This document shows, in pieces, positions 20,279 to 30,768 of a DNA stretch of 64,000 bases. Position 1 is the stretch's first letter; every line of letters starts with the position of its first letter. The stretch covers positions 992,001-1,056,000 of the forward strand of contig NZ_CP097127.1 of assembly GCF_023330665.1 (NCBI RefSeq), written 5' to 3'. Both the position numbers and the translations under genes were made by a program. The stretch comes from Conexibacter sp. S30A1. Its GTDB lineage: Bacteria; Actinomycetota; Thermoleophilia; Solirubrobacterales; Solirubrobacteraceae. The notes under the pieces were generated by a model. That model did not search any database. It was not told where the DNA came from and worked only from the letters and a program-made list of their open reading frames with translations.

Positions 20279-22029
20279 GCCTCACAGAGATCACGGTGCC
20301 CGACATCGGCGACTTCGCCGATGTGCCGGTGATAGAGGTCCTGGTCGCGCCCGGCGACACGGTCTCACCCGAGGACCCACTGGTCACGCTCGAGTCCGAC
20401 AAGGCGACGATGGACGTGCCAGCGCCGCTGGCGGGCGTCGTCAAGGCGCTACGCGTCGCGGTCGGAGACAAGGTCTCGCAGGGGAGCGTGATCCTTGATC
20501 TGGAAAGCACCGAGACAGCCGCCGTGAGCCCCGCAGCGAGCTCCGAGCCCCCCCTCGCGCCTGCTCCCGAGCCGCCCAGCTCACCGCCCGCGCCAGCGCA
20601 GGGCGCCCGCGCCGCGAGCACCGCCACCCCCGCGACCGGCGAGCCCGCGCACGTGGTCGTGATCGGCGCCGGTCCCGGCGGCTACACCGCCGCCTTCCGG
20701 GCGGCTGACCTCGGCCTGCGGGTGACACTGGTGGAACGCCATCAGACGCTCGGTGGCGTGTGCCTGAACGTCGGCTGCATCCCCTCCAAGGCGCTCCTGC
20801 ACGCGGCGCGCGTGATCGCCGAGAGCGAGGAGATGTCAGCGCACGGGATCACCTACGCAGCGCCGCAGATCGACCTCAAGCGCCTGATCGGCTGGAAGCA
20901 GGATGTTGTGGACAAGCTCACCGGAGGCCTGGCGGCGCTTGCCAAGCAGCGCAAGGTTGAGGTGATCACCGGCGTGGCCACCTTCACAGGCCCCAAAAGC
21001 GTCGCTGTCGACGGCCGCGAGCTGCGCTTCGACAGCTGCATAATCGCCGCCGGCTCGAGCCCGATCAAGCTGCCTTTCCTGCCTGATGACCCGCGCATCA
21101 TCGACTCCACCGATGCGCTCTCCCCCACCGACATCCCGAAGCGGATGCTCGTCCTCGGCGGCGGCATCATCGGCCTGGAGATGGCCACCGTCTACGACGC
21201 GCTCGGCACCGAGGTGACGGTCGTGGAGAAGCTCGACCAGCTGATCCCGGGCGCCGACGCGGACCTGGTGAAGCCGCTGCACAGGCGGATCTCGGGCCGC
21301 TACGCCGCGATCCTGCTCCAGACCGAGGTGACCGCGGTGAAGGCGACCAAGGCGGGCTTGAAGGTCTCCTTCTCACGCGGCGAGGAGCGCACCTTCGACC
21401 GCATCCTGGTGGCCGTGGGCCGTCGCCCGAACGGCCAGCTGCTGGGCGCCGAGCGCGCCGGCGTCGCGGTCGACGAGCGCGGCTTCATCCATGTGGATCG
21501 CAGCCAGCGCACCAACGTCGATGGCATCTACGCGATCGGCGACATCGTCGGCGGGCCGATGCTCGCGCACAAGGCGACCCACGAGGCGAAGGCGGCGGCC
21601 GAGGTGATCGCCGGTGTGGCGGGCGCACAGTTTGACGCCCTGACCGTCCCCTCCGTCGCCTACACCGACCCCGAGGTCGCGTGGATGGGTCTGACCGAGA
21701 ACGACGCACGCGCACAGGGCACCGTCTACGAGAAGGCAGTCTTCCCGTGGTCGGCATCCGGACGCGCGCTCGGGCTCGGGCGGCCGGAGGGTCTCACCAA
21801 GCTGCTCTTCGATCCGGTCGATCAACGGCTGCTCGGAGCCGGCATCGTCGGTGTTGGTGCCGGCGACCTAATCGCCGAGACCGTGCTGGCCCTGGAGGCG
21901 GGGCTGAACGCCCAGGACATCGCGCTGGCGATCCACCCACACCCGACGCTCTCAGAGTCGATCGCCTTCGCTGCGGAGCTCCAGGACGGGTCAATCACCG
22001 ACCTGCTGCCACCGCGCAAGCGCCGCTGA
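20275..22029 (+). CDS. lpd: Dihydrolipoamide dehydrogenase (E3) with N-terminal lipoyl domain
   Basis: The 584-residue flavoprotein reoxidises dihydrolipoamide with NAD+. After a lipoyl domain (about residues 5-75, ESDKATMDV) and a Pro/Ala-rich linker, the FAD motif VIGAGPGGYTAAF appears, followed by the redox disulfide CLNVGC in GGVCLNVGCIPSK. The NAD-binding GGGIIGLEMA and the C-terminal His-Glu block (AIHPHPTLSES) are intact. Typical Lpd is about 465 residues; the extra length is the lipoyl module, a fusion known from some bacteria. It is translated from a GTG overlapping the aceF stop. Confidence 0.96.
   Translation: MSLTEITVPDIGDFADVPVIEVLVAPGDTVSPEDPLVTLESDKATMDVPAPLAGVVKALRVAVGDKVSQGSVILDLESTETAAVSPAASSEPPLAPAPEPPSSPPAPAQGARAASTATPATGEPAHVVVIGAGPGGYTAAFRAADLGLRVTLVERHQTLGGVCLNVGCIPSKALLHAARVIAESEEMSAHGITYAAPQIDLKRLIGWKQDVVDKLTGGLAALAKQRKVEVITGVATFTGPKSVAVDGRELRFDSCIIAAGSSPIKLPFLPDDPRIIDSTDALSPTDIPKRMLVLGGGIIGLEMATVYDALGTEVTVVEKLDQLIPGADADLVKPLHRRISGRYAAILLQTEVTAVKATKAGLKVSFSRGEERTFDRILVAVGRRPNGQLLGAERAGVAVDERGFIHVDRSQRTNVDGIYAIGDIVGGPMLAHKATHEAKAAAEVIAGVAGAQFDALTVPSVAYTDPEVAWMGLTENDARAQGTVYEKAVFPWSASGRALGLGRPEGLTKLLFDPVDQRLLGAGIVGVGAGDLIAETVLALEAGLNAQDIALAIHPHPTLSESIAFAAELQDGSITDLLPPRKRR
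20290..20484 (+). repeat. Lipoyl-domain repeat, copy 2 (in lpd)
   Basis: Second copy of the lipoyl module described at 19010-19204, with 57 of 65 encoded residues identical, including the modified lysine and flanking DKATM. Confidence 0.85.
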
Positions 22030-22038
22030 GCGGCGCAC

Positions 22039-22359
22039 TCAGCCGCGCGGGCTCCGACGCCGTCGTCTGCGCCATCCCCACCACAGGCCGACGGCGAGGC
22101 CAACAACCAGGGTCGCAAGACGCGCTCCCGGCAGCGACCGCGTGGCGCCTGACATGAGGCGCACGCGCGCCTCGTCCGGAGCGGGCATGGCGAACTCCTC
22201 AGCCGCGAGCACGTCGCGTGGCTCGTCGCCGACCAGATCGGTCGGGAGCTCCAGGCGCTCCGGCGTCAGGCCCGGGTCTGGAGCTGGAACGACGAACTCC
22301 TCGGCGGCGAGAACGTCGCTCGGCACAACCTCGGCTCTGGCTCGAACCATCGCCAACAT
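22039..22359 (-). CDS. Small tail-anchored protein with a duplicated DVLAAEEF motif
   Basis: The 106-residue protein contains two copies of a 14-residue acidic motif, DVLAAEEFVVPAPD (about residues 15-28) and DVLAAEEFAMPAPD (about 49-62). One hydrophobic segment (LATLVVGLAVGLWWGW) and an arginine-rich end follow (RRRRRR). This suggests a tail-anchored membrane protein with its acidic repeats in the cytosol. I do not recognise the family. I chose the ATG at 22359 (MLAMVRAR); a start seven codons upstream is also possible. It is divergent from lon and convergent with lpd. Confidence 0.6.
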   Translation of the reverse strand: MLAMVRARAEVVPSDVLAAEEFVVPAPDPGLTPERLELPTDLVGDEPRDVLAAEEFAMPAPDEARVRLMSGATRSLPGARLATLVVGLAVGLWWGWRRRRRRSPRG

Positions 22360-22408
22360 TGTCCCAGAGCGCCGCGCCAAATCAAGAGGTGCCCGTCGGC
22401 ATGCGATA

Positions 22409-22431
22409 ATCTCAGTGTCGGTGACTGAGAT
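22409..22431. promoter_or_regulatory. Perfect 8-7-8 inverted repeat upstream of lon
   Basis: ATCTCAGT (22409-22416) and ACTGAGAT (22424-22431) are perfect complements with a 7-base spacer, located 26 bases before a probable -10 (TAGACT, 22458-22463). The geometry resembles the HAIR operator of HspR (7-base arms, 7-base spacer), but the arm sequence differs from CTTGAGT at several positions. It is probably an operator for lon, for the divergent small gene, or for both. Confidence 0.5.
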
Positions 22432-22457
22432 CCGGGGAGGATTCTGCCGCCCAGTGC

Positions 22458-22504
22458 TAGACTCAACTTACTTTTGGTAAGCCTTTTTTGAAAGTGAACC
22501 GCTG
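22458..22504 (+). promoter_or_regulatory. lon -10 element and structured leader
   Basis: TAGACT (22458-22463) is a likely -10. The leader that follows is unusually AT-rich for this genome and can form two small hairpins: CTTAC/GTAAG (22467-22471 with 22477-22481) and CTTT/AAAG (22483-22486 with 22491-22494). The second would pair a U-run with the purine stretch GAAAG, the only Shine-Dalgarno candidate before the ATG at 22505. This resembles the logic of FourU RNA thermometers; thermal control is inferred. Confidence 0.45.
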
Positions 22505-24796
<2,292 letters not shown>

Positions 24797-24823
24797 CCGA
24801 AGCTTCCCACGGCGACGCATAGC

Positions 24824-24853
24824 GGGGCTGCCGGTCAGCGGACCGGCAGCCCC
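24824..24853. terminator. Perfect 13-bp hairpin with AGCG loop, bidirectional terminator candidate
   Basis: GGGGCTGCCGGTC (24824-24836) and its exact complement (24841-24853) flank the loop AGCG, which reads CGCT on the other strand. It lies between the convergent lon and DUF6636-like lipoprotein genes. No T-tract. Confidence 0.65.
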
Positions 24854-24880
24854 GACGCCAGGCCTGTGCGGGCCTGTCTC

Positions 24881-25870
24881 TCAGTAGGTCGCAAAGCCGC
24901 TGCGACTGATCATCAGGCCATGGTCTGATGGTGAGTAGCAGTAGACGCCAATGCTTCGCACCTGACAGGTGAAGCGCCCCAGCTGATCATCCCAGCCGTT
25001 GGGGATGAGCTTGGCCCGGTTGGAGATCGCGCTTGCGCGACCGCAGGTGAAGTGGGCTGCGCCACGGGTGGGCAGCAAGATCGTGTTCCCCCACCCGCTC
25101 TTGCAGGAGACGGGTTGTGATGGCCCCGTCCAGACACGCCGCTTGACCGTGCAGCGCAGAGCGCCGCCAGACAGCGAGCAGCCGACGTTGCCGCCCGCCA
25201 CCACAAACTGGGTCTGCTGAAGCATCGGGTTAAGCGACGGCCGGAAGGCGGTCAAGGGCCCGCTCGGGCGTGACGGCACGTGCACGATCACGTCACGGAA
25301 CACCGTCTTCACCTTGACCACGACACGCGGGCCGGATGCGGTGGTGTTGACCTTGAGCCGGGTCGGCGTCGTACTGGTCGTCCTGGGGGTGCTGGTCGTC
25401 CTGGGGGTGTTGGTCGTGCTTTGGGTGCTGGTCGTGGTCGCAGCCGACCGTGTGCCCCTGTCCGCGGCCGAATCATCATCGCCGTCAGGGCCACGAGCGT
25501 CGGTGTCCTTGCCCTTGGCGTTGGTGGCCTTGGAGCCCGGCTCGGATACGCCGGCGCCGTCTCCCGCCGCGACCGTGCCCGACGAGCCGCCGCTGACGCT
25601 CGGGGCGTTCGCGTGGCCGAGCTGCAACCCCGCCTGCGTGACCGGCGGTGCCGCCGACTGGTGGATGAGGCTGTTGTTCACGTGCGCAGGCGCGGGCGCG
25701 TTGGCAGCGATGGTCCCGGCGCCTGCGCCCGACGTGCTCGTACCCGGCGCCTGTGGTCCTGGCGCCGCCGCGCCAGAGCCGGCTGTGCTCGTTGAGCCGC
25801 CGGCCCCGGACGTGCTGGCACCGCAACCCGCGAGCGCTGCCGCCACAGCCGCGGCGGCAAATAGGCGCAT
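24881..25870 (-). CDS. Lipoprotein with Thr/Pro-rich linker and DUF6636-like C-terminal domain
   Basis: The 329-residue protein has a signal peptide ending in the lipobox LAGC. A long low-complexity linker follows, with tandem Thr-Pro-Arg repeats (TNTPRTTSTPRTTSTTPT), then a cysteine-rich C-terminal domain of about 110 residues (GNVGCSLSGGALRC, VSCKSGWGN, AHFTCGR, FTCQVRSIGVYC, HGLMISRSGF). The spacing of these cysteines resembles DUF6636 secreted domains, whose function is unknown. I chose the ATG at 25870 over one at 25906, because the latter overlaps the start codon of the divergent aldehyde dehydrogenase. An extracellular, disulfide-stabilised domain is likely. Confidence 0.75.
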   Translation of the reverse strand: MRLFAAAAVAAALAGCGASTSGAGGSTSTAGSGAAAPGPQAPGTSTSGAGAGTIAANAPAPAHVNNSLIHQSAAPPVTQAGLQLGHANAPSVSGGSSGTVAAGDGAGVSEPGSKATNAKGKDTDARGPDGDDDSAADRGTRSAATTTSTQSTTNTPRTTSTPRTTSTTPTRLKVNTTASGPRVVVKVKTVFRDVIVHVPSRPSGPLTAFRPSLNPMLQQTQFVVAGGNVGCSLSGGALRCTVKRRVWTGPSQPVSCKSGWGNTILLPTRGAAHFTCGRASAISNRAKLIPNGWDDQLGRFTCQVRSIGVYCYSPSDHGLMISRSGFATY

Positions 25871-25904
25871 GCTGCCAGCACGCGCAAAGCTGTACGTTCT
25901 AGTC

Positions 25905-27377
25905 ATGAGCACAACCCTTGACAGCGACGAACGTCGCGTTCTCGAATCTATCCCACACCAGCTCCTTATCGGCGGAAATTGGCAAGATGGTGAGCACGGA
26001 ACTTTCGCGGTCGAAGACCCGGCCACCGGGGACACGCTCACGGAGGTCGCTGACGCCTCGCCTGCGGACGCGGTCGCGGCGCTCGATGCCGCCACCACGG
26101 CCGCACCCGAGTGGGCCGCCTTTCCCCCGCGCGAACGCGGAGAGATCCTGCGCCGGGCCTTCGAGACGATCGTCGCGAGGGTCGATGACCTGGCCCTGCT
26201 GATGACCCTGGAGATGGGCAAGCCGGTCGCGGAATCACGCTCCGAGGTGCTGTATGCCGCCGAGTTTCTGCGCTGGTTCTCCGAGGAGGCGGTGCGAATC
26301 GAGGGCCGCTATTCGGTCTCTCCCACCGGCAGCGGGCGCATCCTCACAACCAGGCAGCCTGTCGGTCCGTGCCTGCTCATCACCCCCTGGAACTTCCCGC
26401 TGGCGATGGGCACACGCAAGGCGGGCCCGGCCCTGGCGGCCGGCTGCACGGTGATCATCAAGCCGGCCCAGCAGACCCCGCTCTCGACGCTGGCGTTCGC
26501 CGCCATTCTCGAGGAGTGCGGCCTGCCCAAGGGCGTCGTCAACGTCGTCACCTCGACCCGGGCAGGCGCGACAACCGAGCCGCTGCTCGACGATCAGCGC
26601 CTGCGCAAGCTTTCGTTCACCGGCTCCACCGAGGTCGGACGTCTGTTGATGTCGCAGGCGTCCAAGACACTGCTGCGGCTGTCGATGGAGCTTGGCGGCA
26701 ACGCGCCGTTCCTGGTCTTTGAGGACGCGGACCTGGACGCCGCGGTCGAGGGCGCCGTGCTCGCGAAGATGCGTAACGGCGGCGAAGCGTGTACCGCGGC
26801 AAACCGCTTCCATGTCCACGAATCGGTCGCCGCTGAGTTCGCGGCGCGGCTCGCCAAGCGACTGGGGGCGATGCGCGTGGGTCGCGGCACCGACCCCGGG
26901 GTCGACCTTGGCCCGATGATCGACGCAAAGCAGCGAGACAAGGTCGCGGAGCTCGTCTCAGACGCGATCGACCGTGGCGCCAAGCCGCTCACCGGAGGCA
27001 GCCCGCTCGAGCGCCCTGGGTACTTCTTCGAGCCGACCGTGCTGGGCGACGTGAGCGACCACGCGCGGCTGCTGACCGAGGAGATCTTCGGCCCGGTCGC
27101 GCCAGTGATCTCGTTCTCGAGCGAGGAGCAGGCGGTCACGGCCGCCAACAGCACCGAGTACGGGCTCGTGGCCTACATGTTCACGGCCAACCTGAAGCGT
27201 GCCCTGCGCGTCGCCGAGGCGCTCGAGACAGGCATGATCGGCCTCAACCAGGGGATCGTCTCCAACGCCGCCGCGCCGTTCGGCGGCGTCAAGCAGTCCG
27301 GCTTCGGGCGCGAGGGTGGCCACGAGGGCATCGCTGAGTACCTCGCGACGAAGTACATCGCGGTGAATATGGACTGA
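25905..27377 (+). CDS. gabD: Aldehyde dehydrogenase, succinate-semialdehyde dehydrogenase type
   Basis: NAD(P)+-dependent aldehyde dehydrogenase of 490 residues. Catalytic Glu lies in LSMELGGNAPF (about residue 265) and catalytic Cys in NGGEACTAANRF (about 297); the Asn of LITPWNFPLAM is also present. Overall sequence resembles GabD-like succinate-semialdehyde dehydrogenases, which convert the aldehyde from GABA breakdown to succinate, but substrate prediction within this superfamily is weak. No gabT or GABA transporter is nearby. The gene starts 34 bases from the divergent lipoprotein gene, so promoters overlap. Confidence 0.9.
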   Translation: MSTTLDSDERRVLESIPHQLLIGGNWQDGEHGTFAVEDPATGDTLTEVADASPADAVAALDAATTAAPEWAAFPPRERGEILRRAFETIVARVDDLALLMTLEMGKPVAESRSEVLYAAEFLRWFSEEAVRIEGRYSVSPTGSGRILTTRQPVGPCLLITPWNFPLAMGTRKAGPALAAGCTVIIKPAQQTPLSTLAFAAILEECGLPKGVVNVVTSTRAGATTEPLLDDQRLRKLSFTGSTEVGRLLMSQASKTLLRLSMELGGNAPFLVFEDADLDAAVEGAVLAKMRNGGEACTAANRFHVHESVAAEFAARLAKRLGAMRVGRGTDPGVDLGPMIDAKQRDKVAELVSDAIDRGAKPLTGGSPLERPGYFFEPTVLGDVSDHARLLTEEIFGPVAPVISFSSEEQAVTAANSTEYGLVAYMFTANLKRALRVAEALETGMIGLNQGIVSNAAAPFGGVKQSGFGREGGHEGIAEYLATKYIAVNMD

Positions 27378-27397
27378 ACCGGCGCGGGTCGCGGGGC

Positions 27398-27637
27398 TCA
27401 GCTGATCTTGATCAGCACGATCGTGTTGATCACGAACAGCAGTGCGAAGAGGATCGTCCAGCGGTTCAGGTTGCGCTCCACCAGTGAGCCACCGCCGCCG
27501 CCGCCGAACGGCCCAGCCCCGCCGCCGCTGCCCATGCCGAAGCCCGACAGGCCCGCGTCACGGCCTGAGTGCATCAGGACCAGGAAGACCAACATGATGC
27601 TGATGAAGACCTGGACCACGTCTAACACGAACGTCAT
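27398..27637 (-). CDS. secG: Preprotein translocase subunit SecG
   Basis: A 79-residue protein with two transmembrane segments (about residues 5-22 and 60-78) separated by a Gly-rich loop (GMGSGGGAGPFGGGGGG). The signature LVLMHSGRDAGLSGFG after the first helix is typical of actinobacterial SecG, part of the SecYEG channel. It is often found next to tpiA, but here tpiA is 22 kb away and secG follows the ccmE-ccmF-ccmI-like genes on the same strand, 32 bases after the last. Confidence 0.92.
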   Translation of the reverse strand: MTFVLDVVQVFISIMLVFLVLMHSGRDAGLSGFGMGSGGGAGPFGGGGGGSLVERNLNRWTILFALLFVINTIVLIKIS

Positions 27638-27669
27638 AGCCGTCGGTGATGGTAGCGCAGTTGCCCTGC

Positions 27670-27981
27670 CTACGGGCGATCGACCGGCGGGTCCTGATCC
27701 TCGAGCGCGTCGAGCTCATGCAGCAGCTCAAGTGCCTCGGCCCGCAGCGTCGTGTCGATCGAGGCATAGTCGGCGTCGGAGAGCTTGCCCGTCTGATGGT
27801 CAAGCTCGGCATCCCGGATCTCGCGGTACTTGGCGTCGCGCGCGGCCTCAAGGTCGCTGCGGCGCAGCGACACGCGGCTGACCTGCTCGTGCGCCTGGCC
27901 CGCCGAGGCGCGTTGGCGGAGCGGTGCGCTCACAAGCCATACCACGCCGACCAGGAGCACGACAAAGATCACGTACGCCAC
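27670..27981 (-). CDS. CcmI-like small membrane protein
   Basis: A 103-residue protein with one N-terminal transmembrane helix (AYVIFVVLLVGVVWLVS). A charged helical region follows, with RRSDLEAARDAKYREIRDAELDHQTGKLSDADYA, which resembles the N-terminal part of CcmI (cytochrome c maturation chaperone). The TPR apocytochrome-binding domain of full CcmI is absent. It starts 18 bases after the ccmF stop, so it is probably in the ccmE-ccmF operon, which supports the assignment. A general coiled-coil membrane protein is the alternative. Confidence 0.65.
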   Translation of the reverse strand: MAYVIFVVLLVGVVWLVSAPLRQRASAGQAHEQVSRVSLRRSDLEAARDAKYREIRDAELDHQTGKLSDADYASIDTTLRAEALELLHELDALEDQDPPVDRP

Positions 27982-27999
27982 GGCCGCCCACCAGGCTCG

Positions 28000-30234
28000 C
28001 TAAGCGAGCTCGCTCACGGCCACGCGTGGGCGCTCGGCCGCCCTGACCCGGCGGCGAGCGAACAGTGCGGGCGGCAGGAACGAGATGAACCCGCCAAAGA
28101 AGATGATCGCCGCCCCCAGCCACAGCCAGGAGACCAACGGCGAGACGATGAGCTGGAAGACGACCGGGTAGTTGTGATGCAGGTACTGGAGCGCGATGCC
28201 CTGGACCGCAGCGTCCCTGGCGGTCCAAAAGCCAATCTTGTTGAGATCGGCGTTCAGGGCACTGCTCTGCTCGCGCAGCGGCAGCTTGCGCACCTGCGTG
28301 ACGATCGCGTTGTACTCGTTGGTGAACAGCGTGTCACCACGGTTGATCAACGGCATCAGCGGTGTGAGGTTGGCGGCGGCCACCGTCCAGATGTCGCGCA
28401 GCGGCCCTGCGTCCAGGCCGATCGTGCTGTCGGCGTTGCCGGCGGCGAAGAAGCGGCCGATGAAGCCGTCGGCGGTGTCCGATGACGGGTAGTAGCTCTG
28501 CATCGTGTGCAGGCGCACGACCTGCGCACCGTCCTTGGTGACGTTGATGATCGCGCCGAACGACAGCCGCTCGGAGCTGATCCCCACGGTCTGGCGCACG
28601 TAGCGGAAGCTGTAGCCGCCGTCGGTGACGCTCTGGCCCGGAACCAGCGTGGCCTGGCGCGTGTGCTCAAACGATGAGGAGCCGGCGATCCCGATCAGCA
28701 TCACCGCAAAGCCGAAGTGCGCGAGGTAGCCGCCGTAGCGCCGGCGGTTGCGCCGCACCAACGCCAGCACCGCGACAGGCCAGGGGTCGTGCGTCATCGC
28801 ACGCCTGGCACCGGCGCCACGGTAGAACTCCTGCACGACCGTGCCGACGACGAACGCGCCGAGCCCGAACATGGCGACCGCAAACGGCTTGCGGCCCGCG
28901 TCGGTCAGCACCAGCACGAGCACGGTCACCAGCACGCCGAATGCCACCGGGTAGGTGAACTGCCGGCGCAGGTTCGCGACCGTGGCGCGACGCCAGGCGA
29001 TCAGCGGGCCGACGCCGGTGAGCAGCACCAGCACCAGCGCCAGCGGGACCACGAACGGCGTGAACGCGGGCGGCCCGACCGACACCTTGGTGCCTGTGAT
29101 CGCCTCCGAGATCAGCGGGAACATCGTGACCCAGAAGATCACGAACGTGAGCGCAACCAGCACGAGGTTCTGCAACAGGAACATCGCCTCGCGTGATACG
29201 AGCGAGTCGATCCGGTGCTCGGTCGCAAGGCGATCACGACGCCAGAGGATGAGCCCGATCGAGGAGAACAGCATGATCCCCAGCAGGAAGATGAACGGCA
29301 CACCGAGCGTCGACTGGCCAAACGCGTGGATCGAGTCGAGCACGCCGGAGCGAACCAGGAAGGTGCCGAAGATCGACAGCGTCCCGAACAGCAGCACCAG
29401 CGACACGTTCCAGACCTTGAGCATGCCGCGCTTCTCCTGGATCTGGATCGAGTGGATGAAGGCGGTGCTGACGATCCACGGCATCAGCGCGGCGTTCTCG
29501 ACCGGATCCCAGCCCCAGTAGCCGCCCCAGCCCAGCTCGGTGTAGGACCAGCGCGCCCCGAGGATGATGCCGACCCCGAGCGCCAGCCAGGCAGCCAGGG
29601 CAAAACGCCGCGTCTCACGGATCCACTCGGAGCCAAGCCTCCCGGTGATCAACGCGGCGATCGCAAACGCGAACGGGACCGCCATCAGCGTGTAGCCGGT
29701 GTAGAGCATCGGCGGGTGGAACATCATGCTCGGGTGCATCAGCAACGGGTCCAGACCGGAGCCGTTGCTGGGCGTAAGCGCCGCCGGCGTGGTGGCGAAC
29801 GGGTTGGCGGCGAAGGTGGCGAGCCCCGCGAAGAAGCCGTCGAGCCCGAGCAGCACCGCCGTTGCGTAGGGCGCCAGGTCGCGCAGCCGGCGCCGCGTCA
29901 GAAACAGGGCCAGTGACGACCAGCTCGAGGAGAGCGTCACCCAGAGCAGTAGCGAGCCCTGCTGAGAGGACCACGGAGCGGCCAGCTTGTAGAAGACCGG
30001 CGTGGTGGTGGACGATGTTTCGGCGACCACCTTGAAGCTGAAGTCACCGCGCAGAAAGGCGACCTCCAGCAACGCGAACGCGGTGATGCTGAGCGCCGCC
30101 AGCGCGTACACCGCGCGCCGTCCCGAATCGGCCCAGTCCTGCCGGCCGCTGCGCGCACCGTGGATCGAGGCGAAGATGCCGTAGACGCAGACGGCCACGT
30201 CCAGCAGCAGGATCGCGTGTCCGAGCGCCGACAT
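28000..30234 (-). CDS. ccmF: Cytochrome c haem lyase subunit CcmF
   Basis: Large polytopic membrane protein of 744 residues that, with CcmH, transfers haem from CcmE to apocytochrome c on the outer face of the membrane. The tryptophan-rich WWD-like signature WGGYWGWDPVENAALMPW is intact (about residue 225), as is the preceding HPPMLYTGY with a haem-ligand-type histidine. About fourteen hydrophobic segments are visible, and a large soluble loop lies near the C-terminus. I chose the ATG at 30234, which shares a base with the ccmE stop (TGATG); the frame is open further upstream. Confidence 0.95.
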   Translation of the reverse strand: MSALGHAILLLDVAVCVYGIFASIHGARSGRQDWADSGRRAVYALAALSITAFALLEVAFLRGDFSFKVVAETSSTTTPVFYKLAAPWSSQQGSLLLWVTLSSSWSSLALFLTRRRLRDLAPYATAVLLGLDGFFAGLATFAANPFATTPAALTPSNGSGLDPLLMHPSMMFHPPMLYTGYTLMAVPFAFAIAALITGRLGSEWIRETRRFALAAWLALGVGIILGARWSYTELGWGGYWGWDPVENAALMPWIVSTAFIHSIQIQEKRGMLKVWNVSLVLLFGTLSIFGTFLVRSGVLDSIHAFGQSTLGVPFIFLLGIMLFSSIGLILWRRDRLATEHRIDSLVSREAMFLLQNLVLVALTFVIFWVTMFPLISEAITGTKVSVGPPAFTPFVVPLALVLVLLTGVGPLIAWRRATVANLRRQFTYPVAFGVLVTVLVLVLTDAGRKPFAVAMFGLGAFVVGTVVQEFYRGAGARRAMTHDPWPVAVLALVRRNRRRYGGYLAHFGFAVMLIGIAGSSSFEHTRQATLVPGQSVTDGGYSFRYVRQTVGISSERLSFGAIINVTKDGAQVVRLHTMQSYYPSSDTADGFIGRFFAAGNADSTIGLDAGPLRDIWTVAAANLTPLMPLINRGDTLFTNEYNAIVTQVRKLPLREQSSALNADLNKIGFWTARDAAVQGIALQYLHHNYPVVFQLIVSPLVSWLWLGAAIIFFGGFISFLPPALFARRRVRAAERPRVAVSELA

Positions 30235-30680
30235 CAGCTGGTCACGGCGGGCCCGGCGGGAATGCCGGCGGTGTCCTTGATCGCCCCGGAAGCAGCCTGG
30301 TATTTGGACGGGCACTTGGTGGTCAGCGAGTTCTGCTGACCGACGAAGGTGCCACCCTGATCGGTCACGTCGACCATCACCGGCCGGCCCTGGGCGAACG
30401 GATCGGGAACCACACCCGTATATCTGACGGGCACCGCCACCCTGCGGTTCGGGGAGAGCACGCTGAACTCGAGGATCGCCCCGAGGTGCTTGACGGAGCC
30501 GTTCTCCACGGTTCCCGCGAGTATGTACTGCCCGCCGGGCTTGGCCTTGTGCAAGAGCTGCGAGGCGGTGAGTTCATCGCGACCCAGGCTGAAGCTGACG
30601 TAGATCAGCGAGCTTGCCAGCAGCAGAGCCGCTGTCAACGCCACCGTCAGCCGGATCGCGCGTTTGCGATTCGGATCCAT
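30234..30680 (-). CDS. ccmE: Haem chaperone CcmE, CxxxY variant
   Basis: The 148-residue protein has an N-terminal membrane anchor (about residues 9-30) and a beta-barrel OB-like domain (ILAGTVENGSVKH, LEFSVLSPNRRVAVPVRYTGVVPD). The haem-binding motif that is HxxxY in E. coli is here C123-P-S-K-Y127, that is CxxxY, the variant known from some deltaproteobacteria, archaea and other bacteria. CcmE carries haem covalently to CcmF. I chose the ATG at 30680 (MDPNRKRAIR). It is the first gene of ccmE-ccmF-ccmI-like. The general family is secure; the chemistry of haem attachment at Cys is inferred from other organisms. Confidence 0.93.
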   Translation of the reverse strand: MDPNRKRAIRLTVALTAALLLASSLIYVSFSLGRDELTASQLLHKAKPGGQYILAGTVENGSVKHLGAILEFSVLSPNRRVAVPVRYTGVVPDPFAQGRPVMVDVTDQGGTFVGQQNSLTTKCPSKYQAASGAIKDTAGIPAGPAVTS

Positions 30681-30768
30681 GCGATCTCGTATTGTTTCAC
30701 ACCCTCGGCGGCAGGCGCGCCACACCCGCCGGGGCCGCTCAGCGCCCTGACCTTATAGCTTCCAGTCG

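Noticed and set aside
25360..25440. Short tandem repeats as a CRISPR array or regulatory repeat
   Set aside because: They encode Thr-Pro-Arg repeats in the linker of a lipoprotein, with no spacers and no cas genes nearby.
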